From Vibrio campbellii CAIM 519 = NBRC 15631 = ATCC 25920 (GTDB taxonomy: Bacteria; Pseudomonadota; Gammaproteobacteria; Enterobacterales; Vibrionaceae): 64,000 bases of DNA. Made by a program: the position numbers and the translations under genes. The stretch spans positions 1,922,001-1,986,000 of the forward strand of contig NZ_CP015863.1 of NCBI RefSeq assembly GCF_002163755.1. The letters run 5' to 3'. The notes beneath the pieces are model-generated. The model was not told the DNA's origin. It did not search any database and saw only the letters and a program-made list of their open reading frames with translations. This document shows positions 26,917 through 36,241 of the stretch, one piece after another (positions within the stretch are counted from its first letter, which is position 1; every line of letters begins with the position of its first letter).

Positions 26917-28880
26917 TGGAACACATGAACCAAGAAAACCATTCTCAAGAAGCGTCTGTTGAAACTCAACAGACGCCTAAATTCAGTGTTGGTATCGACT
27001 TAGGTACAACACACTGTGTCATGTCTTTTGTTGATACACACAACGAGGACGCTCGCGTTGAAGTGATGCCTATCCCGCAGTTGACTGCGCCGGGCACGGT
27101 AGAGACTCGCAGCCAATTAGGATCTTTCCTATACCAGCCGCACGAGCACGAAATGAACCCGCAATCACGCGTTCTTCCGTGGTCGAGCGAGCCAAAAGCT
27201 CTGGTTGGTGCAATTGCACGTAACCTAGGTTCGAAAACGCCAATTCGCCTTGTTGCAAGTGCGAAATCTTGGCTTTGCCACGCTGGTGTGAATCGTCGTG
27301 ATGCCTTCCTACCAGCAGGTAGCCCAGAAGAAGTGGAAAAAGTATCCCCTCTTCGTGCGACAGAGCTTTACCTAGAGCACCTAAAAGACGCTTGGAATCA
27401 CACGAACCCAAATCACAACCTTGCCGATCAAGACGTAACTATTACAGTTCCTGCTTCTTTTGATCCTGCTGCTCGCGAACTAACTGCAGAAGCAGCACGC
27501 AACGTTGGCTTTGTGCACCTAACGCTTCTAGAAGAGCCACAAGCTGCGCTTTACAACTGGATCGATAACAGCAACGACAAATGGCGCGACGAAGTTGAAG
27601 TTGGCGACATCGTGCTTGTGGTCGATATCGGTGGTGGTACGACTGACCTTTCTTTGGTTGAAGTAACTGAAGACGACGGCAACCTAACTCTGAACCGTAT
27701 CGCGGTAGGTGAACACATCCTACTTGGCGGTGACAACATGGACCTTGCACTTGCGTACCGCTTAAAGATGAAGCTAGCGCAAGAAGGCAAAGAGCTACAG
27801 CCATGGCAAGTTCAGGCAATGACACACGCATGTCGTGACGCGAAAGAAGCGCTATTGAACGACAGCGAACTTCAGTCAGTGCCAATTGTAGTACCAAGCC
27901 GTGGTTCTAAACTGCTTGGCGCAACCCTGAAAACAGAACTGACTCAAGAAGAAGTACAACAAACACTGGTTGACGGCTTCTTCCCTCAAGTTGCGATTAC
28001 TGATCACCCTGTTCAACGTAACCGTGGTGCACTAACGCAAATGGGTCTGCCTTACGCACAAGATGCAGGCATTACTCGTCACATTGCTGCGTTCTTGTCT
28101 AAACAAGCCAATGCTCTTTCTGCTTCAGGAAATGGCGCAGAAGCAGCAGCCCAAGATTTCAACCCATTCGCTAACATGCCTGGTATGCCAGGTGCGGATG
28201 CGACGCAATCGGCTGACTTCATCAAGCCGACAGCAATCCTATTCAACGGTGGTGTTCTGAAATCGAAACTTCTAGCAACTCGCCTAGAGGACACGATCAA
28301 CGAATGGCTAATTGAAACAGATGCAGAAATGGCGAAGCGCCTGACAGGTGTGGATCTAGACCTTGCGGTTGCTAGCGGTGCCGCTTACTACGGCTCTGTG
28401 CGTCGTGGGCAAGGCGTTCGTATCCGTGGTGGTATTGCTTCGGCTTACTACGTGGGTATCGAAAGTGCGATGCCTGCGATTCCGGGCATGGCGCCTCCAA
28501 TGGAAGCACTTTGTGTTGCACCATTTGGTATGGAAGAAGGCTCAAGCGTTGACGTACCAAGCCAAGAGTTTGGTTTGATCATCGGTCAGCCAGTTAACTT
28601 CCAATTCTTCGGCTCAACGGTTCGTCGTGATGACCTAGCAGGTACTCACCTAGACTACTGGGTACCAGAAGAGCTTGAAGAGCTTCCAGAAATCCAAGTA
28701 ACGCTGCCAGTATCTGAAGGTCGTCGTGAAGGTGAAGTGGTTCCGGTAACCCTAGCCTCTCGCGTGACAGAGCTTGGTACGCTTTACTTAGAAGCCATTG
28801 CCGCTGATAACGGTCAAAAATGGCATGTTGAGTTCGATGTGCGCGAAGACGCGAAAAGCAACTCAAACGAAGAAGAATAA
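26916..28880 (+). CDS. Hsp70-family protein (first of pair)
   Basis: A 654-residue DnaK-like protein. ATPase motifs are visible: VGIDLGTTHCVMSF (phosphate 1), VVDIGGGTTDLSLVEV (phosphate 2), FNGGVLKS and DLAVASGAAYYG (adenosine region). The substrate-binding part is divergent and there is no DnaK-type EEVD tail. An N-terminal Gln/Glu-rich leader of about 20 residues precedes the ATPase. It overlaps the DUF2760 gene by one base and is followed by an internal terminator-like hairpin and then a second Hsp70 gene. No DnaJ or GrpE lies nearby. Confidence 0.92.
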   Translation: MEHMNQENHSQEASVETQQTPKFSVGIDLGTTHCVMSFVDTHNEDARVEVMPIPQLTAPGTVETRSQLGSFLYQPHEHEMNPQSRVLPWSSEPKALVGAIARNLGSKTPIRLVASAKSWLCHAGVNRRDAFLPAGSPEEVEKVSPLRATELYLEHLKDAWNHTNPNHNLADQDVTITVPASFDPAARELTAEAARNVGFVHLTLLEEPQAALYNWIDNSNDKWRDEVEVGDIVLVVDIGGGTTDLSLVEVTEDDGNLTLNRIAVGEHILLGGDNMDLALAYRLKMKLAQEGKELQPWQVQAMTHACRDAKEALLNDSELQSVPIVVPSRGSKLLGATLKTELTQEEVQQTLVDGFFPQVAITDHPVQRNRGALTQMGLPYAQDAGITRHIAAFLSKQANALSASGNGAEAAAQDFNPFANMPGMPGADATQSADFIKPTAILFNGGVLKSKLLATRLEDTINEWLIETDAEMAKRLTGVDLDLAVASGAAYYGSVRRGQGVRIRGGIASAYYVGIESAMPAIPGMAPPMEALCVAPFGMEEGSSVDVPSQEFGLIIGQPVNFQFFGSTVRRDDLAGTHLDYWVPEELEELPEIQVTLPVSEGRREGEVVPVTLASRVTELGTLYLEAIAADNGQKWHVEFDVREDAKSNSNEEE

Positions 28881-28890
28881 ATAGAAATCA

Positions 28891-28917
28891 AACGGCATCC
28901 AATCGGGTGCCGTTTTT
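28891..28917 (+). terminator. Terminator-like hairpin between the two Hsp70 genes
   Basis: AACGGCATCC (28891-28900) pairs with GGGTGCCGTT (28905-28914, one G-U) and is followed by TTTAAA. It lies in the 55-base gap inside the Hsp70 operon, so it probably reduces expression of the second gene relative to the first. Confidence 0.7.
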
Positions 28918-28935
28918 AAATACACGAAGGTTTGT

Positions 28936-31746
28936 ATGGCATCTCCTCGTTTTCTTGTTGGTATTGACCTTGGCACCACAAACACTGTGGTGGCGTACTG
29001 TGAAATTACCATCAACCTTGAACAATCCGAAGTATCCCTATTCGACATCGACCAATTGATTGGTCCGGGTGAAGTGGTTCGTAAGCCACTGCTGCCCTCT
29101 TTCCGCTACCACCCTGCGATTGGTCAAATATCCCCTTCTGACCTGACACTTCCTTGGGAAAACGAACCTGTATCTGGCGACATTAGTAATGTGATCGTGG
29201 GTGAATGGGCTCGTGAATTAGGCGCAAAGGTGGAAGGACGCCAGGTATCCAGTGCTAAAAGCTGGCTATCGCACCAAGCAGTTGATCGTAGCTCAGACAT
29301 TCTTCCTTGGGCTGGCGCGCAAGACGTAGATAAAGTCTCACCTGTCATTGCCAGCGCAAGTTACCTCAACCACATTCGCCAATCTTGGAACTACCGTCAC
29401 CCTAGCAATAAGCTAGAAGACCAAGATGTGGTTGTGACTGTTCCAGCGTCGTTCGATGAAACCGCTCGTAAGCTCACGCTTGAAGCGGCTGAGCTGGCGG
29501 GTTTAAAGAAAATCGTGCTGCTCGAAGAGCCACAAGCGGTATGTTACGACTGGTATGCACGCCACCAGCAAACCGCAGCCGATGAGCTCAAAGAGCTGCC
29601 ACTGATTCTGGTGTGCGATGTGGGTGGTGGTACCACCGACTTAAGCTTGATTGAAGCAAGTTTCTCTTCACAAAATGAGCTAGCCCTTGATCGTATTGGC
29701 GTTGGCGAACACTTGATGCTTGGTGGTGACAACCTCGACTTAGCATTAGCGCACCTTGCAGAGAGCCGCTTCAACCAAAGCAAGAAGCTCACTGCAGCAA
29801 GCCTGACTAAGCTGATTCAGCAAACTCGCAAGGCGAAAGAAAACCTACTTTCAGCGAGTGCACCTGAAGAAGTGAAAATCACCATGCTAGGCAGCGGCTC
29901 TAAACTTCTTGGCGGAACAAAGAGTATTGGGCTTAGAAAACAAGAAGTGCACCAAATCGCTTTAGATGGCTTCTTCCCACTTTCTGATTTCAGTGAAGAA
30001 CCAGACAAACGCCGCAGCGCCGTTGTCGAGTTTGGTCTTCCATACGTTGCCGACCCAGCAGTGAGCAAACACGTTGCCGAGTTCTTAACGACGCATCAGC
30101 AAGTATCTCGTGCCGCTCTTGGTATCGAAGACGACAAACAAAATGCCATTCCAGTCGGTTTGCTACTCAACGGTGGTGTGTTCAACAGTGAGCTTGTGAC
30201 TGAGCGTGTCACTACCCTACTTTCCGATTGGCGCGGCGCACCAGTTACGGTATTAGATAACCCACATCCAGATTGGTCTGTTGCGCTGGGTGCCGTTGCG
30301 TTTGGTAAAGCACGTCGTGGCGCACAACTCAAAATTGGTGGTGGCGCAGCGCGTTCTTACTTCTTACACCTTCAAGAAAAGAACAAGATGGGCAAAGCAC
30401 TCTGTTTGCTTGCAAAAGGTACAGAAGAAGGACACGAGATCCGCTTAAGTGGTCGTCGCTTCTCGCTTACCTTGGGTGAACCCGTTCGCTTTAACCTGCT
30501 GACTTCTACCCACGACAACTTAACCAATAACACTGCCATTCAAAACGGCGTGATGGTGGACGTTGATCCTGACTTGTTTGCTCCTCTGCCGCCTTATATC
30601 ACCACCCTTAAAGGTGAAGGTGCCGAACTGCAAGCCAACCAAAAAGAGCGCGTAGAAGTGCAACTGGCGTGTCAGTTGACCGAAGTCGGCACACTTAAGA
30701 TGGAATGTGTCAGCGCAGAAGACGACAACAAACGTTGGGAGCTGGAATTCGAAGTTCGCAACAAGCAAACCGATGATAGCGAGCAAGTTAAGCTTCACCC
30801 TAAACTGCACGAATGTAAGGAGCTGATCGCTCGCCTTTACAGCGGTAACAAGAAAAGCGCGGAAAACAAAGAGATCAAAACCTTAGCCAAAGATCTTGAG
30901 AAGAAACTTGGCAAGCGCGACGAGTGGGATTTCACGACCCTACGTCAACTGTTCGATACCTTTGCACAAGGTCGTAAACGTCGCCGTCGCTCTGAACAGC
31001 ACGAGAAAAACTGGCTTCGTTTAGCAGGGTTTGCACTGCGTCCGGGCTTTGGCGCTCCAACCGACCCATGGCGCATTGAACAAGTTTGGGGTCTCTACCA
31101 ACAAAACATTCAGTTTAAGAACCATCAAGGTTGGACTGACTGGTGGGTGTTCTGGCGCCGTATCGCAGGTGGATTAAGCCAAGAGCAACAAGAGAACATC
31201 TTGGCGGATATCGCGAAATTCCTACACCCGGGCGCGATGAAAAACCCACAATCAGCCAAAGCGGCACAAGACATGGGTTATGAATCCATGGTTCGATTGG
31301 CGGCATCGCTTGAACACCTAGAAGTCGAAGACAAAGTTCTATTAGCAACGTGGTTCTTGAGTAAAGCCATCAACCATAATCAGTTCGAACAAGCGCACTG
31401 GTGGGCAATGGGTCGCTTGGCATCACGTACCCCTTTGTATGGCAGTCAGCACAATGTCATTCCTCGCGAACAAGCGGAACAGTGGTTACCTAAGCTGTTG
31501 GAACAGAACTGGCAGAAAGAGCCAATGATCGCTTTCGCGGCCGTAATGATTTGTCGTAAGACGGGCGACCGCCTATTTGATATCTCTGACGACTACCGTG
31601 AACAAGTTCTCACTAAGCTCAAGCAAAGCAAGGTACCTGAATCTTGGGTATCACTGGTTGAAGAAGTCAAAGAGCTATCTGAGAGCGAATCGAAGCGTAT
31701 CTTCGGTGATGCACTACCAAGCGGTCTGGCTCTGGTAAATAACTAG
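28936..31746 (+). CDS. Hsp70-family protein with DUF3731-type C-terminal extension
   Basis: A 936-residue protein. The N-terminal Hsp70 ATPase has VGIDLGTTNTVVAY, VCDVGGGTTDLSLIEA and LLNGGVFNSELV. A beta-rich region follows (about 480-620). The last 300 residues are a helical extension (YSGNKKSAENKE, KRRRRSEQHEKNWLRLAGFALRPGFG, WWVFWRRIAGGL) of the DUF3731 type known only with Hsp70-like proteins. The Arg-rich patch KRRRR could bind nucleic acid or an acidic partner. It belongs to the DUF2760-Hsp70 operon. Client and co-chaperone are unknown. Confidence 0.9.
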   Translation: MASPRFLVGIDLGTTNTVVAYCEITINLEQSEVSLFDIDQLIGPGEVVRKPLLPSFRYHPAIGQISPSDLTLPWENEPVSGDISNVIVGEWARELGAKVEGRQVSSAKSWLSHQAVDRSSDILPWAGAQDVDKVSPVIASASYLNHIRQSWNYRHPSNKLEDQDVVVTVPASFDETARKLTLEAAELAGLKKIVLLEEPQAVCYDWYARHQQTAADELKELPLILVCDVGGGTTDLSLIEASFSSQNELALDRIGVGEHLMLGGDNLDLALAHLAESRFNQSKKLTAASLTKLIQQTRKAKENLLSASAPEEVKITMLGSGSKLLGGTKSIGLRKQEVHQIALDGFFPLSDFSEEPDKRRSAVVEFGLPYVADPAVSKHVAEFLTTHQQVSRAALGIEDDKQNAIPVGLLLNGGVFNSELVTERVTTLLSDWRGAPVTVLDNPHPDWSVALGAVAFGKARRGAQLKIGGGAARSYFLHLQEKNKMGKALCLLAKGTEEGHEIRLSGRRFSLTLGEPVRFNLLTSTHDNLTNNTAIQNGVMVDVDPDLFAPLPPYITTLKGEGAELQANQKERVEVQLACQLTEVGTLKMECVSAEDDNKRWELEFEVRNKQTDDSEQVKLHPKLHECKELIARLYSGNKKSAENKEIKTLAKDLEKKLGKRDEWDFTTLRQLFDTFAQGRKRRRRSEQHEKNWLRLAGFALRPGFGAPTDPWRIEQVWGLYQQNIQFKNHQGWTDWWVFWRRIAGGLSQEQQENILADIAKFLHPGAMKNPQSAKAAQDMGYESMVRLAASLEHLEVEDKVLLATWFLSKAINHNQFEQAHWWAMGRLASRTPLYGSQHNVIPREQAEQWLPKLLEQNWQKEPMIAFAAVMICRKTGDRLFDISDDYREQVLTKLKQSKVPESWVSLVEEVKELSESESKRIFGDALPSGLALVNN

Positions 31747-31766
31747 GCTCTCACGCTTATAAACGC

Positions 31767-31798
31767 AACAAAGCCCTTCTCGTGAAGGGCTTTGTTTT
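31767..31798. terminator. Bidirectional terminator after the Hsp70 operon
   Basis: A 13-bp stem AACAAAGCCCTTC / GAAGGGCTTTGTT with a 4-base loop and T-rich flank. It also lies downstream of the convergent small gene at 31832. Confidence 0.9.
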
Positions 31799-31831
31799 AT
31801 CTGATTCTACTTGCTGACGAAAGTCGACTCG

Positions 31832-32026
31832 TTAGTTCATTTCCGTATTGATCACCACATCACGTGTTTCATTATCCATATCACTGATGCCGACCACTGA
31901 GGTTTCACGGTCAGATAAATTCTCAATCATGCTGTCTTCTAACCCACCGTCCGTCATCCACGCATAGAATTTTTCTGCAATACGATCCGAACCTTCCCCG
32001 ACAAACGTTAATGTGACCTTCTTCAT
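31832..32026 (-). CDS. Small hypothetical protein
   Basis: A 64-residue acidic protein (MKKVTLTFVGEGSDRIAEKFYAWM at the N-terminus spans a strand and helix). GGAG lies 8 bases before the ATG at 32026, which is preferred over a GTG at 32035. It is transcribed divergently from tag and converges on the Hsp70 operon. The family is not recognised, though the strand-helix-strand pattern looks like a real small domain. Confidence 0.65.
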   Translation of the reverse strand: MKKVTLTFVGEGSDRIAEKFYAWMTDGGLEDSMIENLSDRETSVVGISDMDNETRDVVINTEMN

Positions 32027-32112
32027 TTGTGACACTCCATCAATTTACGATTCAGCCACTTAAGCGTAGTATGTTTCGCAAATATCGACATAAACTAGGA
32101 CTAACTTCTTTT

Positions 32113-32799
32113 ATGAGTATCGAAAAATTTGACGCGATTTATCAGCGTGCAGCCGAGCGTAAAGGTGGTGAAGATCAACTTGAAGCGCTTTTGTCTCACC
32201 CACTAAGCAAAGAAGAACTGGCCGCAATTCCTGATGACCGTTGGCTAGCGGCATTTTCGATGAAGGTGTTCCAAAGTGGCATTTCTTGGAGTGTGGTTCG
32301 CAATAAATGGCCGAACTTCGAAGAAGTATTCTTCGGTTTTAAAATTGAGCCGCTATTGATGCTGTCTGATGAGCAATGGGAAACCAAAGCAACGGATAAA
32401 CGCATTATTCGCCACCTCACTAAAGTCATGTCGATCCCTGCCAATGCTCGTATGATCCACGAAGCAAAAATCGAATACGGCTCGTTTGGCAAAATGGTTG
32501 CCGATTGGCCGCAAGAGAAAATTACCGACCTATGGGCGTATTTGAAGAAACGCGGCAATCGCCTAGGTGGAAATACCGGTCCTTACACACTGCGTCAAAT
32601 GGGCGTCGATACCTTTATACTGTCTAGCGACGTTGAAGCTTATCTGCGTAATTGCAAGATCATTGAAGGCGGAAAAGATACTAAGAAATCGCTCGACGCA
32701 ACCAACAAAGCCTTTGTTCAATGGCAGCAAGAAAGCGGAAGAAGTCTGACTGAAATCAGTCAAGTCATTGCATTCAGCACTGGCGATAACCGCATTTAA
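32113..32799 (+). CDS. tag: DNA-3-methyladenine glycosylase I
   Basis: A 228-residue protein of the Tag family, which excises 3-methyladenine from DNA in base-excision repair. Typical segments are FSMKVFQSGISWSVVRNKWPNFEEVF (Tag core with the catalytic-site aromatic/acidic residues), NARMIHEAK, and GNTGPYTLRQMGVDTFILSSDV. The start at 32113 gives the usual MSIEKFDAIY N-terminus. It is a single gene between terminators. Confidence 0.88.
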   Translation: MSIEKFDAIYQRAAERKGGEDQLEALLSHPLSKEELAAIPDDRWLAAFSMKVFQSGISWSVVRNKWPNFEEVFFGFKIEPLLMLSDEQWETKATDKRIIRHLTKVMSIPANARMIHEAKIEYGSFGKMVADWPQEKITDLWAYLKKRGNRLGGNTGPYTLRQMGVDTFILSSDVEAYLRNCKIIEGGKDTKKSLDATNKAFVQWQQESGRSLTEISQVIAFSTGDNRI

Positions 32800-32818
32800 G
32801 CCAGCTGAACACAAATAG

Positions 32819-32859
32819 AAACGGCGCACTAAATATTGTATTTAGTGCGCCGTTTTTAT
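32819..32859. terminator. Strong bidirectional terminator
   Basis: A perfect 17-bp stem (32819-32835 with 32839-32855) with a 3-base loop and T tails on both strands. It separates tag from the convergent oxidoreductase gene. Confidence 0.95.
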
Positions 32860-32890
32860 TTTCATTGGTCTATTTCACCTAAACACAAGC

Positions 32891-33868
32891 TTACTTTGAA
32901 GCCAGTGATTCCCACTCCGTCAGTAGCTGCATGATACGGTGAGAGTCTTCCCATGTTCCACAAGGGTTCTCTAACGATGTACGCCCCGCTTCAACCGCCT
33001 GGCGGATATTGCGCACTTGATAGTAAAAAGCATCCCCTGCTGCCGGAACAGACACTTCACGCTTCGACGTCTCGTAAATTTCCACACTAAACTGGTTATC
33101 TTGCGTTGGTAGCCATGGATTCGAGTCTAACGTAATGCAGCCTTTACTACCCAGGATGGTGAATTGGTGTTTTAATCCATGATCTTCGGCAGTGTGTACG
33201 CTCGCCGTTTGCTGCTCTCCGAATTGCATCATCAAGCTCGACTCGCAGATGTTCCCATCGCTACCTCGTCGGCCAATTGCTGTCACAGAGCGGTTCTCAA
33301 AAGCTTGCTCACCCAAAATGGTTTTCACCACCAAGTGCACCAATGACATTGGGTAACAGCCCAAGTTATATAAAGCACCTTTGCTGTCTGGGTTCACAAA
33401 CTGTGCAATCGACGCGATATAAGAAGTATGGATTGAGCGAAGTTCACCAATCTCTCCCGATTTAAGCACCGAAACCAACTCGCTGATCAACGGGTGATGT
33501 AAATACATCAAACCTTCAGCAAAGAATACCTTGTGCGTTTCAACTGCTTTTAGTGCCAACTCGGTTTTTTCCATATCTACCGACAGTGACTTTTCACACA
33601 GGATCGCTTTGCCCTGCTCCGCCGCTTTGACAATAAAGTCATGATGAAGGTGATTTGGCAATGCGATATAAATGATGTCGACTTGCTCATCGGCAATCAA
33701 CGCATCGTAATCGTTGAACGTGTTTTCGATGCCATATTGCTCAGCGAATACCTTCAAGTTCTGTTCCGAACGCCCTGCCACCGCGTACAACTCACTCTTG
33801 TCATCGCATTGGATTGCTTCAGCCATGACACCCGAGATAAAGCTTGTGCCTAAAATGCCCCATTTCAT
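32891..33868 (-). CDS. Gfo/Idh/MocA-family oxidoreductase
   Basis: A 325-residue NAD(P)-dependent dehydrogenase. The Rossmann motif is WGILGTSFISGVMAEA at the N-terminus, and IYIALPNHLHHDFIVKAAEQGKAILCEKSL carries the family Glu-Lys. Typical substrates are sugars or cyclitols; the substrate here is unknown. AGGAGG with 7-base spacing decides the ATG at 33868. The preceding gene on the same strand ends 11 bases away, so they form an operon. Confidence 0.9.
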   Translation of the reverse strand: MKWGILGTSFISGVMAEAIQCDDKSELYAVAGRSEQNLKVFAEQYGIENTFNDYDALIADEQVDIIYIALPNHLHHDFIVKAAEQGKAILCEKSLSVDMEKTELALKAVETHKVFFAEGLMYLHHPLISELVSVLKSGEIGELRSIHTSYIASIAQFVNPDSKGALYNLGCYPMSLVHLVVKTILGEQAFENRSVTAIGRRGSDGNICESSLMMQFGEQQTASVHTAEDHGLKHQFTILGSKGCITLDSNPWLPTQDNQFSVEIYETSKREVSVPAAGDAFYYQVRNIRQAVEAGRTSLENPCGTWEDSHRIMQLLTEWESLASK

Positions 33869-33879
33869 GTTCACGCCTC

Positions 33880-34167
33880 CTATTGCGCTTGGGTTTCGAA
33901 TGCTTGGACTAACCCTTCCATTTCAGCTGCAATGAACGCTTGGGTGTGCGGCATAGCAAAATGCGCTTCAATCGCGGCACGGTTTTCATATCGCTCCCAA
34001 AGAATCACATGTTGTGGATCTTTCGGATCGTAGGTCGTATTCGCTTGTAAACATCCCGCTTCATTTTGCATATCAAGGCAAAATTGTTCAATGGCTTCAA
34101 CCACTTGTTGTCTTGGCTTATCGGCATTCATTTTCAGTTCGGCGGTAACAAAAATCGTCTCACTCAT
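33880..34167 (-). CDS. Putative quinol/antibiotic biosynthesis monooxygenase (ABM domain)
   Basis: A 95-residue ABM-fold protein, first gene of a two-gene operon with the oxidoreductase. It has the family pattern IFVTAELKMN... GCLQANTTYDPKDPQHVILWERYENRAAIEAHFAMPHTQAF. Such proteins act as dimers on quinols or small aldehydes without a cofactor. The start at 34167 has a purine-rich ribosome site. A divergent LysR gene begins about 100 bases upstream and may control the pair. Confidence 0.85.
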   Translation of the reverse strand: MSETIFVTAELKMNADKPRQQVVEAIEQFCLDMQNEAGCLQANTTYDPKDPQHVILWERYENRAAIEAHFAMPHTQAFIAAEMEGLVQAFETQAQ

Positions 34168-34270
34168 GATGGCTCTCTTTCTCCATTCTTTATCATTCCG
34201 CAACTGTAATTAACCTCATATGATTGATAAACTCTGCATTAGTTATTTCTTTATCAACTCTGGGTGTGCA

Positions 34271-35146
34271 ATGGATAAATTAACAAGCATGAAAGTTTTC
34301 GCTTACGTGGTCGAACATGGTAGCTTTCGTAACGCCGCACACAACTTTGATCTTTCACCAACCATGGTTGGCAAGCACGTGAGCTTTCTTGAGCAAAGCT
34401 TAGGCACACAACTGATTCATCGCACCACGCGCAAACAGTCCCTGACCGAAGCTGGCAGGCTTTACTATCACGAGTGCCACCGCATTATTGAAGACATCAC
34501 CAACGCAGAAAACCTGATCCAGACACTGATTAACCGTCCAACCGGAACGGTAAAAGTTAACTGCCCTGTCACTTATGGCAAAAAGGTCATTGCACACATC
34601 GTGGCTGACTTCTTAACAGAATTTCCCGATTTGAATGTAGAGCTTATATTGGATAACAATTTGATTGACCCATATCGAAGCGAAGCAGACGTGATTATTC
34701 GAATCGGAGAGTTAGTCGATTCGTCGTTAGTCGCGAGAAAACTGGGTGAATACCACATGACTTACTGCGCCTCACCCTCTTATCTTGAGCAGCATGAGCC
34801 TATCCAATCACTTGAAGATCTGAAGCATCATCATTGTTTGGGATTTCAGTATCACCAAGGGGAAAGCCAACAAGTGATCAACATGCCTTCTAATACCTTT
34901 GGAAACAGCAACACCCGATTAACGTCTAATAACGGTGATGTGCTGAAGTTTGCCGCGTTAAAAGGCTCTGGCGTTCTGCTGCAACCAAAGATCTTAGTTG
35001 AACAAGAAATCCAATCTGGCGCCTTGGTGGAAATTCTCCAGCAACATACTCCCAAGCCAAAGCCGATCCACCTGCTTTACCGTTCAAAACAGCTTTCCCT
35101 TAAAAACCGCACTTTCGTCGAATTTGTTCTTTCTGAGATGAACTAA
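34271..35146 (+). CDS. LysR-family transcriptional regulator
   Basis: A 291-residue LysR-type regulator. The winged HTH lies at about residues 1-60 (MKVFAYVVEHGSFRNAAHNFDLSPTMVGKHVSFLEQSLGTQLIHRTTRKQSLTEAG) and the remainder is the co-inducer-binding domain. It is divergent from the monooxygenase/oxidoreductase operon, the usual arrangement for its target. The effector is unknown. The ATG at 34271 is preferred to 34220 because it gives the standard LysR N-terminus. Confidence 0.92.
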   Translation: MDKLTSMKVFAYVVEHGSFRNAAHNFDLSPTMVGKHVSFLEQSLGTQLIHRTTRKQSLTEAGRLYYHECHRIIEDITNAENLIQTLINRPTGTVKVNCPVTYGKKVIAHIVADFLTEFPDLNVELILDNNLIDPYRSEADVIIRIGELVDSSLVARKLGEYHMTYCASPSYLEQHEPIQSLEDLKHHHCLGFQYHQGESQQVINMPSNTFGNSNTRLTSNNGDVLKFAALKGSGVLLQPKILVEQEIQSGALVEILQQHTPKPKPIHLLYRSKQLSLKNRTFVEFVLSEMN

Positions 35147-35478
35147 CCCATCTCTCGTCGCCAAAAGCCGATTTCATTTACCATGACAAACTTCTCCAGT
35201 GCGTTAGTGATACAAATGCCACATTCATCAAAGGGAATTCACGATTGAGGGCATCATGTTCCACGCTTTATTCCAACGCGTATTTCATCTCTTCTTATTA
35301 AGAGAAGGCATACTTTTTGTGTGAGAATGAATGAGTTTCTCCTGCAATTTTAAGCAACTTGTTTTATATATTAGGACCGAACCATTCATCGCATAACTTC
35401 ATTCTTTTTCAATACCTTTACAACCATAATTTTGTTCCAGAATAGCAGACTATAAAAACACATATTCGGAGGTTGTTT
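35147..35478. other. Intergenic region upstream of the pseudopilin gene
   Basis: About 330 bases with no gene. The composition becomes AT-rich before the pseudopilin start. No clear terminator follows the LysR stop. The only definite signal is the GGAGG at 35468-35472 before the pilin GTG start. Confidence 0.4.
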
Positions 35479-35970
35479 GTGCGTAATACCAAAGGTTTTA
35501 CACTGATAGAATTGGTGGTTTGTATCGTCATTCTTGGCGTGGTAAGTGTCGTTGCGCTCCCAAAATTTCTTGGTATCCAGAAGGATGCTCGCATCGCTGT
35601 CTTGTATGGTGCCCGTGAGGCACTGATGACCGCCAACAATCAGGTCTACGCAAAAGCCGTGATCCAGTCGCAAGAAAACGTAGATTCTGGAGAGCTGATG
35701 AACATTGACTTGGACAACGACGGCGTTAACGATTTGATTGGCTATTACGGCTATATAAAGAATGTCATTCCGGCTTACGATTTGGCGGGATTTGATCCTC
35801 AGTTAACCATCAATCGATGGTATGGCGTCGAAGACGAAGAGGAGCCCTACTTTCTTATCGGCTTCCCAAACAAGCCTGTCGACATTTTTCATCTTTGCTA
35901 CGTAGAGGTGTATTATCCGAAAACCGCAGGTGGTCAAATAAAATACGGAATTCAAACCAGAGACTGCTAA
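35479..35970 (+). CDS. Lone type IV pilin-like protein (pseudopilin)
   Basis: A 163-residue protein with a class III (prepilin) leader MRNTKG followed by the processing site G|FTLIELVVCIVILGVVSVVALPKF, including Glu5. The globular part is acidic and contains an Asp-rich turn (DLDNDGVND) that could bind calcium, and a C-terminal cysteine pair. The start is GTG at 35479 with GGAGG six bases upstream. It is processed and methylated by prepilin peptidase. No other pilus gene lies nearby, so it is an orphan minor pilin or a type II secretion pseudopilin. Confidence 0.85.
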   Translation: MRNTKGFTLIELVVCIVILGVVSVVALPKFLGIQKDARIAVLYGAREALMTANNQVYAKAVIQSQENVDSGELMNIDLDNDGVNDLIGYYGYIKNVIPAYDLAGFDPQLTINRWYGVEDEEEPYFLIGFPNKPVDIFHLCYVEVYYPKTAGGQIKYGIQTRDC

Positions 35971-36241
35971 AACCGATAAAAACCAGCTTCTAGAGTGATA
36001 CTTTTGGAGCTTTTACCCTTCTTAGGGACAGAACTCCTTAAAAATAGCATTTAACAATAATTTCACAATATCTTGTTACATCCTCGCCTTTCAGCAATAC
36101 ATAAGGTTGCGATTCATAGAGCCTCTATAAAATCGACACATTGTGTTGTTTTTCATTTCGCTCAAAAATTATGCTTGTAAATTCATCCATTCACTCAATA
36201 ATAGTTCCATAATAAATTCAATAATTTAAGCAGGAGGCGAA

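Noticed and set aside
27070..31348. Minus-strand open frames opposite the Hsp70 genes
   Set aside because: Long shadows typical of codon-biased genes; no motifs or start signals.
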